This document shows, piece by piece, positions 1 through 27,872 of a stretch of 64,000 bases of DNA. The notes beneath the pieces were generated by a model. It was not told where the DNA came from. It was given only the letters and a program-made list of their open reading frames with translations, and ran no database searches. The DNA lies in NCBI GenBank assembly GCA_006384855.1, contig VCJN01003002.1, forward strand, positions 62,001-126,000, given 5' to 3'. Every line of letters begins with the position of its first letter. Positions within the stretch are counted from its first letter, which is position 1. The stretch is from Tetraselmis striata. Taxonomy: Eukaryota; Chlorophyta; Chlorodendrophyceae; Chlorodendrales; Chlorodendraceae. The translations under genes and the position numbers were made by a program.

Positions 1-182
1 ATGTGGCGCAAGTACATGCATCATTTCACGTCGAGGGCATCGCGGACTCAGGCATGCCCGCCAAATAAACAAGTTTGCAGGAAGAAAAGCTTTTCGCACT
101 TTATGAGAGGGGTGCTAATCTCGGAGACGTCCCTCTGCAATAGTAGCCAGCTGTATCCCCCCCGCCCCCAGCCCCCCCCAAG

Positions 183-257
183 ACACACGCACCCACACCC
201 ACACCCACACCCACACCCACACCCACACCCACACCCACACCCACACCCACACCCACC
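183..257. repeat. (CCACAC)n microsatellite
   Basis: About twelve near-perfect hexamer copies of CCACAC. They lie just past the last recognisable exon of the ankyrin gene, where the minus strand reads as GTGGGT repeats, probably within its last intron or 3' UTR. Confidence 0.9.
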
Positions 258-344
258 AGTCCGCGGCTCGCTGCATGGCAGTAGCACCCGGGACAGCTCG
301 GCGGATGGCAGACAGAATGCCAGAAAGGAAGCGGGGTGGGGAGA

Positions 345-3300
345 GCACACACCACATGCTCCGCGGCCGCCTGTTGCCGCTGCGCAACCTCCGCAGTGCT
401 GTCGTACACCACGGCGGCGCTGATGCGGCCGGTGGGCGAGTCGGCCGCGCCCGGTGCGCGTTCACCGCGGTCCTCCGCCTGGGCCTCGCGCAGCAGCGGG
501 CTGCTGGCGGTGTCGTACCTGCACGGGGAAGCGCGTGTAAGTGGGGGGGGGGGGGGGGGGGGGGGCAGGAGCATCAGCGCTGCAGGTGGGTGCAGGACTG
601 GATTTCCCCGGGTGGGCTGGGCCCCGCTTGGCGCCGCACCCGACAGCGTTTGAGGCGATCCGGAACAGCGTCCCCGCCATCCCCCCCAGCAGATTTCTGG
701 ACAGCTTGGCGACCTGCGGCGGCGCAGAGACGCGGCAGTCAGCCAGCACAGCAAGCCATTGGCGCACATACACTAGCGAGCACTGGGGCTGGCGGATGGG
801 GGCCAGACGCGGGCGCACCCCAGCGATGACGCCGCCCTGGGTGGTCCCTGAGCCAGAGGCGGCCGGCCGACATGGCGCGCTGGGTTGCCTCAGCTTGGCC
901 AGCCACTCTGCCAGCGCCTGCTCCGCATCCTGCAGCCCCGGACAAGGGGCCTGCCGCAGCGGTCCGCGGGGGGGGGGGGGGGGGGGGGGGGGGCAGCGCG
1001 TGAGTGATCACCCAGGAGGGCCGTGGAAGGCCGGCAGCCGCAGTATAGTAGCTGGGGAGGGGGGGGGGGGGGGGGGGGTGGAGTACTGATAGCATGGTGA
1101 AGACTGCATACCATTTATGTATGTGCTGTGCAAGAGCACAGAGCGCTAATCTGAAGCTGTCATCATGCCACCTTATGCATCCCCTGCAATTCGCACTCAA
1201 CGGAAGTCTCATTGTACTCCACCCAGACTGCCGACTTTGACTTCCCTCTGTCTCCCAATTGACGGGTCATCACTACAGGAATTCAACATGTATGCATGCA
1301 TGGAAATGCGATGATGCAGTACGGGTGCCGACGCACCTAAAAGAGCCCCTACTAAAAGCCTCAAATCGGGCTTGCATGCAACCTGTAAGAACATTCGCTA
1401 CATTCCGCTATAGTTTCGTCTGCAGTTGACCTCTGACAGGCAGGGCAGGTTCTTCCTCACAGTGTTGCTATTACCGTGTTGGCACGCTACATTTCATTAT
1501 GACGCAGTTATCGTATGATATGTCACTGCCAGCGGCGGGTCTCGGGGTTGGGCCCACCTCATGGGCGCCCGCTTCCAGCAGTAGCCGGACAATAGGCCAC
1601 CGGCGTAGCGACACCGCGAGGTCCAGCGGCGCCCAGCCGTCATCGTCCCGCGCGTCCAGCGGCACCTGCACAGCAAAGCGCGCTGAACTCAGCCCACCTT
1701 AACCCCCGCCAGGCACCACCACCTGGCATGCCTGGCGGCTGGGTGCCGGGTGGCAGCCGCCTGCCCACCTGGCACTGTAGGCATAGCCTAGCCCCCCCCC
1801 CCCCCCCCCCCCCCCACAAGGCCCCGGCCCTCACCATGGACTCCTCCACCAGCGTCTGCGTGAGCTTGGCGGTTGGGGCCGCGCCGTGCTGCAGAATCTG
1901 CCGGCATCCATTCGCAGCCAGCAGCATGAGCAAAGCAGGTTGCGGGGAGGCGGGCGGCCACCACTACCTAGGCAGGTCAGCCACAGCATCCCTTCCATTT
2001 GGCCCCAAAGCTGTGCGTGTCGGTTGCTCTGTCTGCGGAGACAGGTAGGCACTGAATACATCGCAACCTATATCTGCCATGTAGAGTAAAGACGCAGTAC
2101 AGCTATATCTTGCATAACGTTTGCATGTATGGTAGGGTGAGGCATGGAAAGCTTAACAGGTCCAAGCCCGGAGGACCCGCAAGGGGTGGCCGAGGGGCAT
2201 CACCCTTTCATGAACTTCTCTCTTTACACGCACCCCCCCCCCCCCCCCCCCCCACACACACACGCAACCCCCCCCCCCCCCCCCCCCCATCTTCCACACA
2301 CACAGACACAGACACAGACACACACACGTGCGTCACTCCTGACTGCCCCACGAGGATAACACTATATGGAAAATTGTGAAATGTTTTTCGTAGTACTACA
2401 CATTAATTCACTTAATGCAATGCCCCCTCCCCCCCCCCCCTTGTTTGCTCCCGAATAAGCGGGGCTGCAGGCGCCACCGTGCCGCACCAAGCTGCTTCTG
2501 AGGTCCGCTGCGCTGGTGCCCTGCGTGGTGGGCAACCCCAGGCGTAGCAGCTGCTCCACCACCGGCGTGGAGGCGGAGCGGATGGCGCAGTGCAGCGGTG
2601 TCTCCAGGCTGGCGCGGAGCAACAGGGAGCCGAAAGAGAGGAGAACGATGGGTTGGGGTCGGGGGGGGGGGGGGGGGGGGGGGCATCAGTCGAGGCCGCG
2701 CGGTGCAATGTCATCCTGCTGGCATGGCCCCGCTGTTGGCCTGCCGATGCCCCCCTCTAAATGCACTCATGGCCTCAGAGGTTGATACAGTGAGCTGCCG
2801 TCGAGGCACCTCCTCCCTCCCTGCGCCCCTGCATGCGCCGCCCGCGTCACACCTGCTATTGACGGCGCTCAGGCATGCGCCGCCCGCGCTCTGCCTGCCG
2901 GCTGCCACCTCCGCGATCAGGTACGCCAGCAGAGCGGCGCGGGCGTCCACGCATGCCGAGTGCGGTCTCCTGGTGCCCGCGGAGTCCTCTCCGGCTGGAA
3001 GCAGCACGCGCGCGAGCCTGGCTTGGAAGGGATGGGGGGGGGGGGGGGGGGGGGGGAGGGTAGGGGGCTACGTCAGGGAAGTGGGCGTGCGCACGCGCCT
3101 GAGTGGGCCTCTTTCTCAGGGAAGATGAGCCAAGCTGGGTGGGAGGCTCAGGGGGGGGGGGGGGGGTGCCTGGGCAGCAGCCCCGCCTGCCCCTTGGCGA
3201 TGTAGTGGATGGGCATGTTGGCATGGTCGTCGCAATAGACGTAGTCCAGCCGCGCGGCCGCGGTGCTGGTGTCAATGCCGACGGCGTGGAGCAACGATGG

Positions 3301-3875
3301 GCCAAGGACCGCCTGGTGGCGCGGGCATCCGGGGAAGGGGGCGGCGGGGGGGGGGGGGGGGGGGGGGGGAGGGGGGTTCAGCGCTCAGGGCGCACCGAGC
3401 CAGATTGAAGGAAAGCCAAGGGAAGGGGTATGTGATGCTCGTGTAAACATCTCATCCGTGGTAATTACTTCAACATTTAATCAACTATATTATAAACACA
3501 AAAGCAGACTGGGTTAGGTGGGGGGGGGGGGGGGGAGAGGGGCACCTTGAGAGCCACCTTCCAGCGTGGAAGTCGCCGCGGCAGCAACAGCCGCTGCACC
3601 GCCCTGCGGGGCCAGCCAGCCAGCAGAGGTGAGCGGCCGTCAGGCGAAAGGCACGCGGCTGGGCGGCTAGGCGAGCGAGCGACGCTGCGGTGATAAGAGA
3701 GACTGCGGCGGGGAGGTGGGGAAGTACTCGCCACCGGGGGGCCGGGGGACCGAGGGACCGGGGGGGGGGGGGGGGGGGGTCGAACTCACTCCACGTCCCC
3801 GCGCAGGCACGCCGCGCGTAGCCTTCGCTGCTCTCTGGGCACTACCTCCCCGCCGCCCCGCTCCTGCTGCGCCAT
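345..3875 (-). CDS. Ankyrin-repeat protein, multi-exon, 3' end incomplete
   Basis: Minus-strand gene of at least seven exons; the products of such genes bind proteins through stacked helix pairs. The start chosen is the ATG at 3875 (MAQQERGG). Exon 1 ends at 3790 in the donor ga|GTGAGT and joins in phase to 3603-3546, giving RLRAACLRGDV-E-AVQRLLL, a typical ankyrin helix pair. Next comes 3312-3170 (PSLLHAVGID, then DDHANMPIHYIAKGQ). Later exons are near 2995-2854, 2609-2460 (ETPLHCAIRSASTPVVEQLL), 1940-1836 (LLAANGCRQILQHGA), 1665-1557 (DGWAPLDLAVSLRRWPIVRL), 948-640 (AEQALAEWLAKLRQ) and 518-345. Long G/C runs sit in nearly every intron. The exon ending at 3170 seems to use a GC donor. The frame of the 2995-2854 exon is uncertain, and no stop is identified, so the gene may leave the window. 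Ankyrin assignment is firm; the exact model is not. Confidence 0.7.
543..3779. repeat. Series of long homopolymer G/C tracts in ankyrin-gene introns
   Basis: Uninterrupted or nearly uninterrupted runs of about 15-30 G (C at 1793-1814 and 2230-2288) occur near 543, 970, 1060, 1793, 2230, 2270, 2430, 2660, 3036, 3150, 3347, 3520 and 3761. All fall between the exons proposed for the minus-strand ankyrin gene, mostly near the 3' part of introns, where the transcript would be C-rich and polypyrimidine-like. The same kind of tract recurs elsewhere in the window. Confidence 0.85.
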
Positions 3876-5470
3876 TGCGGCTTCTCGGCGGGCTTGTAGT
3901 TTGCGAGCTGCCGCAGCGTGCTGATGACGAGCGTCCGCCGTGCTGAGCTCCTGAGCCCTGGGCGGGGCACTGCCGCAAGGCCCCCGGCGTTCCTGCCAGA
4001 CGTCGTTGCGAAGGAGGGGTGGTCGGGAAGTGCAAGCAGTGGTGGCGTAGCAGCCTTAGTGCTGTCACTGTGTCGACCCGCTACATATGTATGCGTGCTG
4101 ACATGACGGACGGCCCTTGCTGCTGGTTTCGCCCCACTGCCGGGTTGCAGCCTGATGAGGCTCGGGGCGTGGCTGTTTACGATACAGTACATGAAACGAC
4201 GTAGTTCGTGGCCTGCCCTGGGTGTAGCAGCTACATAGCGACTACCGCTGTACGAGTAGCGAGAACGGGCCCTAATTTCAACACACCCCCCCCCGTTTTG
4301 GGGGGGTGGGGGGGTGGGGGGGGTGGCTGCTTGCCCAGACCCTTAGGGCCCCCGCGAGTTGGCCCAAAAAGTGGGCCGGATAAATCGGCCCTTTGGGTGT
4401 TCCCTTGGTGGGGTTCGCGGGCTGGTTATTCGGAATTCGTGAGTCGGGCCGGTAAACGTACGAGTGGCCCCAATTACAGGTATTTCAACACCGCACTTCC
4501 GATCACCATGAAGGCCGAACCGGCCCGAGTGAGAACCTTCCAGCCACGGTTAGAGTGGATGTAGCTGCAAAATAGTGCCCCTGCTAACCTGAGAAGGTGG
4601 CAATATTGTTGGGTTCACGCCGTACATGGGCCGGTGGTACGGCATTGAAGGTCGGCGCCTCGGCGGGCGGCGGGCGGCGGTGAGCGATCAGCACACAAAC
4701 CTCACCCGAGGGCCTCACCAGCTCACCGTCCCCCAGCTTGACCCCTTACCCTCTGTTAGCTCACAGGCTGCTAGCTAAGTATAACTTGCACCGATATGTT
4801 GGTTGGATCGCTGTTAGGATGTTTGACTTAACGCTGGCTAGCCGGGATGGTGGATTATGTCCCGTGCCACCCGAGGACGGTAAACGCCTACGAAGTTAGG
4901 TGTTGGACCGCACGCACCGCGCGGGCGTGTAGCGACCGCACGACACCCAACGTCGTGATATCACGGCCATCCGGAGATCCCTAGAGGGATTTTTCCCTTA
5001 CGGGTGTGCGCGTCGAGTGCACCATAGCGACGGGTGGCGGTGCCGGATGGGCCCTGCGGGTCGGTCACAGCGGGATGGCCATTCCGTGTTGAAATTATTT
5101 TCAACAAACCGCTGTATACCCACCGCTGACCCACCGCAGCGCGCCCCTACCGGTAGCTGCTGACCCGACACGGGCGGTACCCTGTACTGTGGACCACCGC
5201 ATATCCCCAATAAGCCCTGCTTCAGGGCTAGGTCCTGATCTACAGTATCTGGATACCCTGTGTTATCGTCCTACGCCCCGTTTCGGTAGGGGTGAAACCG
5301 CGGAAATGTTATACTGTAAAATAATTATGACTCCCTCTGGATTTGGGCATTTGCTCGCTAGTCGCTACCTGCTTGCCTGCTCGTAGCTTGCTGCCGGTTA
5401 TAACTCGGTAGCTGCTCCCGCCCGCCGCGCAACCCGCGGCCCGACGCTAACTTCTGCTAACTTCTACATG
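3876..5470. other. Spacer upstream of the ankyrin gene
   Basis: No convincing coding region. The part up to about 4200 should hold the ankyrin-gene promoter and 5' UTR. From about 4570 to 5440 the base composition is balanced, with many short hairpins, for example the stem around 5272-5296, but no gene could be named. A 10-bp direct duplication (GCTAACTTCT) sits at 5446-5465, just before the SINE-like element. Confidence 0.5.
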
Positions 5471-5475
5471 GCACA

Positions 5476-5720
5476 TTCCTTGTCCGCTCGGTCGAGCGGT
5501 CTTCTCATATGCGAGAAGTCCCGGGCTCGAATCTCGGTGGATGTATTTCGGCAATATCGGCCCGGCGTGTCCCGGGTTAACCCGGTTGATGCACTAGTGC
5601 TTCGGGGTTCGAATGAGGCCATGGTGTAAGGACTGCCAGTAGACCTACGATCGCAGCTTGCGCAAGAGGTCCGGTGCTGGGGCGGCTTAGGCCAATGTCC
5701 CGGGGCGAACTTTACCTTTA
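5476..5720 (+). mobile_element. tRNA-derived SINE-like element, copy 1
   Basis: Begins with a tRNA-like head: a GCTCGGTCGAGCGG segment in the D-arm/A-box position, then an anticodon-like arm, then a T-arm with stem CCGGG/CTCGG around the 7-base loop CTCGAAT (B box) at about 5523-5539. A non-tRNA body follows and ends in GTGCTGGGGCGGCTT and CCCGGGGCGAACTTTAC. The same order of blocks recurs at 28314-28562 with scattered substitutions, so this is a dispersed family and not a single tRNA gene. No convincing target-site duplication was found here; short TTCTGCT matches on both sides are the best candidate. Confidence 0.7.
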
Positions 5721-7667
5721 CTTTTCTGCTCAATGTAGAGGTTTTCCCTTTGTATTTCTCAGTAGTATCCGTTAAAATTTTCATCAAAGAGTAATAATAT
5801 GGATTCAACATAGTAGAGGGAGGGAGGGAGAGAAACCTGGCATGGAGCATCAGCAGCTCTATTTGACATGTGAAATTTCTTACATCAACTTCATTCCTGT
5901 CGGATTTCCAAGCTACACATGCCATCGTCTGCCTCGACTACGGACGGCCCGGCCGAGCGAACCCGGATGGGGTCGGTTGCGCAAGTAAGCACGGTTGCAA
6001 AAGCAACATGTAAATCAAGTAAATCCTACCAGAACAACCAGCACATGATGTGCAGTAGCTATGCCGTCCCCAACTAACAGGCGAAAAATACTTCAAGCAC
6101 TCTGATGGAAAAAGCTGCACCAGTCGTCCTTGGACTATTTGACTCCGCTGTTTTGACAGCATCTCGAAGTGCGCGCCACCGGCAGTCCAGATGAGACATA
6201 CCTACTTGTGAGAAAACGCGTGGAGTTTCTAAATGCTGTCCGATTGCGTGCCTTGGACGCCATCTGATTGGACGATATCATCATCCCATATTGTAGAGGT
6301 TTTATACCGGTCTGAACCGGGCCGAGGACCACACCACTGAAGTGTACGAGGAACTGGCCCAAGACCCCTCCTGGTCCCGAGGAGAGGGAGGATCGGAAAG
6401 TCTGAGCATAGATTGTCCAAGGATCTGTGCCATAGCAGCCGGAATCATCCGCACTTGAGCCTTGATGTTGGAGAATATTGGGAATTGATGATTGCATCAC
6501 CGGAAGCTCCGACTCGGACTTGCACCGGATATTGCATAATGGCAACCCGCGTGAAATCTTGAAATTTGTGCTACAAGTGGGATATGAACCTTGCTTTTGA
6601 TAGACAGGCTCGCCACCTAAGCTCGAAAACTATGTTAAGATGCTCACATTGTGGAGAATTAGAGAGCCCGTAAAGCGTGAGGCCCTCTGAATGATTCTCT
6701 GAAGGCAAAGCATGGAGCTAAAACATGCGGTGGTTTACCGAGGGCATCACGGCATCCCAGTTATACATAATCCGTCTTGATGTGTCTATTATTGCTATTA
6801 CCAAACACATCACCCTTTTCGCGCTTCTTTGGCGAGCAGCACGCTGCTGCAGCGCATTATTCACGCCGGCGAATAGTAAGTGCCAGCCGCGACATTCTTA
6901 TTCTCATTCCGCCAGCAGCAGCGTTGGATTTACTCCGAAACCAGTGACTCTAAGCATGTTATACTCGCTTTGGCATGGCCGGATAAAAGCGCCATGAATA
7001 GCAATGACAACAGACGTTCATGATGCATTGGGCTCACATTTCCGTTTCCCAGTCGCTACAAAAATCCAGAAAAATATGTCCTCACCACTTATAGGAGCAC
7101 GTGCACAACATATGTGGCGTACGGTGGCTGCACCGCCAACATGTTGCTCCCCTATGCGTGTACCCGCCTGTTTTGGGGCGATTTTAGCCTTGTGCTCGAG
7201 AATGGCATTGCATGAAAATACTGGTCTCGCTATCTTGCATGGGCGCTATCCGAAAGAAAGGGTGGCCGCCTCCTCGGCGTGGAGGGCTTGCATGCTGTAG
7301 AATGCAACGCCACCATGGCCAAGCACCATTGCTTGGAACTAAGTCAAATTCTTTGTGCAAAGACGTTTGTGGAGTGGTGTAGTTAGGCCGCGACCGGGTT
7401 GTTGTCAGACAACCAGCACCCGTGGTGGTGCTGCGCCATGCAGGGCAGCCGCCTGGGCTGACGGCGGAGAGCCGGAGAGTAAATAAGGACGATGTTGTGC
7501 TGTGTTTAGTCGCATTTCACTGCTTTGTGGTATAGCATAGCGTGCAAGTAGGTATACTACACCACCTATATGGGGTCATTGCTCAAAGGGGTAACGATTG
7601 CAGACAAACCCAATATTGCACGGCAGAGCAACTACATCCCGGTGCAGCAAGAAGAGCCAAAGGCATT
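5721..7667. other. Spacer between SINE copy 1 and the large gene's 3' end
   Basis: Several short open frames on both strands (for example 6135-6545 minus and 6725-7300 plus), none with recognisable motifs or codon character like the neighbouring exons. There is a short perfect palindrome GTTGTCAGACAAC near 7400. I see no supported gene. Confidence 0.45.
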
Positions 7668-7672
7668 TTACA
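7668..7672 (-). terminator. TGTAA polyadenylation signal of the large gene
   Basis: TGTAA on the minus strand, about 130 bp past the stop codon at 7804-7806. TGTAA is the usual poly(A) signal of volvocalean algae, and the spacing is normal. Confidence 0.55.
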
Positions 7673-7803
7673 TAGTCTGAGGCCGACCAATAAACCAGTC
7701 AGCAGGAAAACCAGGAACTAATAAGAACTCCATGTACCGCCATGGAAACTGGCCAGGAGCCATGGGTACCCGTAGCGCCCTGTTCTGAGCGAGCCATGGA
7801 TGC

Positions 7804-24329
<16,526 letters not shown>

Positions 24330-24967
24330 AGTGCTGACGCTGGCGCCGGTTCGCAAAGCTCAGCACGTGTCACAATTTTTTTCGTCCTTAGGCGATCAGG
24401 CCACGAATAATACCACGGACTCCTCGCTGGCGTAGAAAATCGAACCTGTGCTGGGTTTGGATGGGTCGCGGGCCCGGTGCGTGGAACGCGAAAATATGAA
24501 AGGATATTTGGGGTTTCTGCTGCGCCAGGCTCTTGAGGCGCGGAGCTGATGGGCGGGCGCGGGATGGGCTGGGTAGACGTCGCGCCGGGCGACAGAGACA
24601 GAAGCGCGCGAGAGATGCCTTGTCTCTTTGCGCGTGATTCCTGACAACGGCGAGTCTTGCGGCAGATACTAAGTCGCTGATGGCGTCGGAAGTAGTGCCG
24701 AGTCGGCGGCAATGATACTTGACGTCAGTAGCGAGCAGTGGTGACTACACTAGTCCGACACCAGATTGTACTCATCGAATGATGATGCACCATGCTGATC
24801 CGTGCTGCGCCGCATGTGCCGCTGGCCGCGCTAGAGAAGCTGTACGGTACCGTAGCGACGAAGGATTGCTGGAGGTGTGCGCTGCTAAGCGACGTACCCA
24901 GGTACTAGTCCTTGTGCCAGTATAGATACAGGTACGGGGGCATTCGGTTTACAATATTGAATGATGG
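24330..24967. other. Promoter region of the large gene and spacer
   Basis: No supported gene. The large gene's promoter and 5' UTR must lie here, because its ATG is at 24329 on the minus strand. The DIRS-like element begins about 640 bp upstream of that ATG. Confidence 0.4.
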
Positions 24968-25148
24968 AATGATCTAAACTAGTTTCCTCCCTTTGACCTA
25001 ACCGCTTTTCAGCTACAAGTGCTGCTCAGTGGTACGGGAACTAGGCACCTGTCGTTGCGCCCTTTTTGGGTGCATCACGACTAGACATAAAAGCAGCCAT
25101 GACAACTGAGCCTGCCATCTTCCAGTTTTCGCTGCGTTCCACGCAACG
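24968..25148 (+). repeat. DIRS-like terminal repeat A1
   Basis: Left copy of the terminal repeat. It starts AATGATCTAAACTAG and ends GCTGCGTTCCACGCAACG. It contains the blocks CCGCTTTTCAGCTACAAGTG and GCGCCCTTTTTGGGTGCA, both also present in A2. It lies just upstream of ORF1 and probably carries its promoter. Confidence 0.85.
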
Positions 25149-25363
25149 ATGTTAAACTGTCTCGTAACCTGTTGCGAGCAAGGTCACCCCAGGTTGTTCA
25201 AGACCACACCCGGCTCACCACCCGTGTGTGATATTCTCATCCGTACGCCCGTGCATTACCATGCCAGATGGAGAAGAAGCGTCGTTGAGCCGACGCTCGA
25301 GTCGCTACACGCAGACGTGAAGGCCCAAGTCTACATTACTGCGAGAGCTTGCTGCCTACAGCG

Positions 25364-26140
25364 ATGGCCCAATTGACGGCTCGTGAGCGCGTTGTTGATG
25401 GAGAAGGAGCACATGGTTCCGGTTCCGGGCAGCGCATCGCGGGACAGCCGACAGGCAGCGGGGGAGCCGCAGAGCGCCCCGACTTGCTAGAGCTAGCCCA
25501 GAGCGGCCGTGTCGGAGCAAAATCCGCGAGTGACGAGGATGACTACCTCGCGGTGCCAGAACTACTGCAGAGAGCGGAGTCTGGTTACGAGGCCGTTCGA
25601 CCGGTCAGCCGAGTGCCTGAACTCTTCCCCATGAGCACCGACCTAGCGAACAAGTACCTCAAGCAGGATGACCGGCGTCTGCCGGCCCAGGAGGAGTATC
25701 TATGGATGTCGTGTTTCGGCGCCCACATGGCCGCACTTTTCGTGGCTCTTGACGAGCTGTTGCCTTACGTCCTTGCTGCAAATCAGGACTTCACCCCCTA
25801 CCTCGCGAAAGCTCGGAACCACGCCGAAGCCATCGACAAGGCGTTTCGCTTTCGTTTGGCCTTTCTACGGAGGCTTAATGAGGTCAAGCGTGTGCACGGT
25901 GACCAAGGTGTTCTGGACGTGCTGCGAGCTCAGCACTTTCAGCCTGCTTCTGAGCATCTGGGTTCCGCGATTTTTGGGGACCTCATGAGGGACTACGAGC
26001 GTCGCGTCTTCGAGGCGACTGTGGCCAGCAGCGCCAAAGCAACCGCTACTGCTCGGGTGGCGGCAGCAGCTACAGGTCGCGGACGTGGACGAGGACGTGG
26101 CGGTGGACGCGGGCGTGGCCGCGAAGGTGAGCACGAGTGA
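25364..26140 (+). CDS. gag-like ORF1 of the DIRS-like element
   Basis: Intact 258-codon frame; the first in-frame ATG is at 25364 (MAQLTARERV). The middle part is predicted helical (for example GAHMAALFVALDELLPYVLA and RFRLAFLRRLNEVKR). The last 25 residues are an Arg/Gly tail (GRGRGRGGGRGRGREG), the kind of nucleic-acid-binding end seen in retroelement gag proteins. There is no zinc knuckle. It follows terminal repeat A1 and precedes the recombinase in the same orientation. The gag role is inferred from position and the RG tail, not from a recognised domain. The frame is open while the downstream recombinase is broken. Confidence 0.6.
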   Translation: MAQLTARERVVDGEGAHGSGSGQRIAGQPTGSGGAAERPDLLELAQSGRVGAKSASDEDDYLAVPELLQRAESGYEAVRPVSRVPELFPMSTDLANKYLKQDDRRLPAQEEYLWMSCFGAHMAALFVALDELLPYVLAANQDFTPYLAKARNHAEAIDKAFRFRLAFLRRLNEVKRVHGDQGVLDVLRAQHFQPASEHLGSAIFGDLMRDYERRVFEATVASSAKATATARVAAAATGRGRGRGRGGGRGRGREGEHE

Positions 26141-26526
26141 CGGTGCGGGGCGCCTTTCGTCGGAGCTGCTGGAGCTTTGCGAGGCCACCTTTCGGTGACC
26201 GCCGCAAAGCGCACCCTTGCAGCTCAACGGCGGGATGAGCGCCATGTGTCCGGACCTGACCCCCCCACCTTACAGACTTCATTTAGACCTTCCTCGGTGC
26301 GGCGCTTCTTGCAGCTACATACAGCCGAGTGCGGCTCAACCATCCGCACACCTGCACATGGCGGCTCAACCAACCGCCTCCCGTACCATTCCATCACTGC
26401 GTCCGTCGGTTGTTACACTGCGTGTCACAACTGGTTCGCAACGACCAAGCTTCGCGCGTGTAGTACGTTACGCGCGTGACAGGCGCTACGAGCGCGAAGG
26501 GCGCGCGGGGCGGCCCTCCTACTTGA

Positions 26527-27819
26527 ACCCTAGCCCCGCAAACCCGTACTAATGCTACTGCAAACCTGGCCAGCAACTACCGGCCAGCTGCCAGAAACCT
26601 AATCGCTGCTGCCGAGTACTTTGCAAACAGTAGTCCCACCTGTGGAACTCTGTCGGTAAAACGACGCACTTACGTAATTGACGAGCCCGAAGCTGTCGCT
26701 CCCTGGGCTGCTTCACTGCGATCTCGACTGCAGGATGCTTTCGGCTCAGACGAGTTAGGACAACGGACACTCGACCTGCTCTCCAGCTCCCTCACCGCTC
26801 AGACACTCAAGAGCTACGCCGTTAGACTGTCTCAGTTCGCGGAGTTCTGCCACGACTCCGAGAACATCAGCCCGCTGGAGGCGACCACTGCTATTGTCGT
26901 CCGGTACGTTGCCTGGATTGGTGAGCGAGGGCACATTGGAGCTAAGTCACTGCAACCCTACATGTCTGCAATCAACACGTTCTTCGAGCTGCACAACCTC
27001 GACCCAATCGCCAAGGACAGCCTACACCTCGCTTCGGCAAGGCGTGGGCTGATGCTGCGGCAGCGCCGTAGTCTGGAAGCAGCCCTTTTGCGAGTTCCTT
27101 TGCCTGCTGATGTAGCTTATTACCGCTTCGCCACAAAGGCCGAGCTGATTGTGTCTGCTCCCACCCAGAGTACCAACACGACTTCCGAGCCCTCGTGGCC
27201 TCGGTTGTCAACTTAATGTTCTTTGCCATAGGACTTACTGGCGTCTCCTGCCGAGTGCGGGATGTGCATGTCGACGAGTACAACATTACCCTGCAGGTGT
27301 ACCGCGAGAAAGGCCGCACTGGCCGACGGGGACACGACGACCTGCGCGTGCTTCGTTCTCCTTCCGGTGGCCGAGCACCCCCGAGTTGCACGTCTCCTGC
27401 ACCACTTCATCGACACAATACAGTCTGTCCCCCTAGTTACTGTTGCCTTGACTGAAACAAACTTCTGGGCGGTCGCCCCGAGCGAGCAGTCAAAACCTTG
27501 GACTGCCGCTACAATGTCGGACTGGCTGTCTACAGCCGTCCGTCTTGTCGGTGCTGCCCCTCCCGCCGGCACTTCTTGGACCTCACACAGCCTTCGCAAG
27601 GGAGCAGCGTCTGCGGCCAACGCCATCGGAGTACCATGGTCCCACATTCGCTACCAAGGCGGCTGGGCCACTAACTCCGACGTCGTTTTGGACTACATCG
27701 ACCCCAACGTTCTTCCTTCAATTGGCGCATGGTTCTTCTTTGGCCACATCGACCCCCTCCGCCACTTCCAAGTCCAACAGGACTCCGCAGCGGTGGCCTT
27801 CCCGGTGCCTCCTTCATGA
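26527..27819 (+). pseudogene. Tyrosine recombinase of the DIRS-like element, frameshifted
   Basis: Site-specific recombinase that in DIRS elements would insert the circular cDNA. The frame is open from 26527 without an ATG before 26962. The N-terminal SAM-like helices include LTAQTLKSYAVRLSQFAEFC. The catalytic part carries GVSCRVRDVHV (box-I Arg), REKGR (Lys), SHSLRKGAAS (H-x-x-R) at about 27583-27609, IRYQGGW and the Tyr of LDYIDP near 27692. Reading frame 1 changes to frame 3 near 27160 and back to frame 1 near 27340, so at least two indels break the gene although all catalytic residues can be seen. The upstream start may depend on splicing or frameshifting from ORF1. A Crypton-type recombinase is the alternative, but the split repeats favour DIRS. 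Confidence 0.75.
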
Positions 27820-27872
27820 CCTGGCGCTACCCCTTCTCCGTCAATCCACCGCTTTCTCCGTTCACTCATGAC

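Noticed and set aside
5485..5545. A functional tRNA gene
   Set aside because: The head folds only loosely, and the same sequence with its long body occurs elsewhere, so a SINE-like repeat explains it better.
5464..5925. 153-codon minus-strand frame
   Set aside because: It runs antisense through the SINE-like element and shows no domain; a similar shadow frame appears at copy 2.
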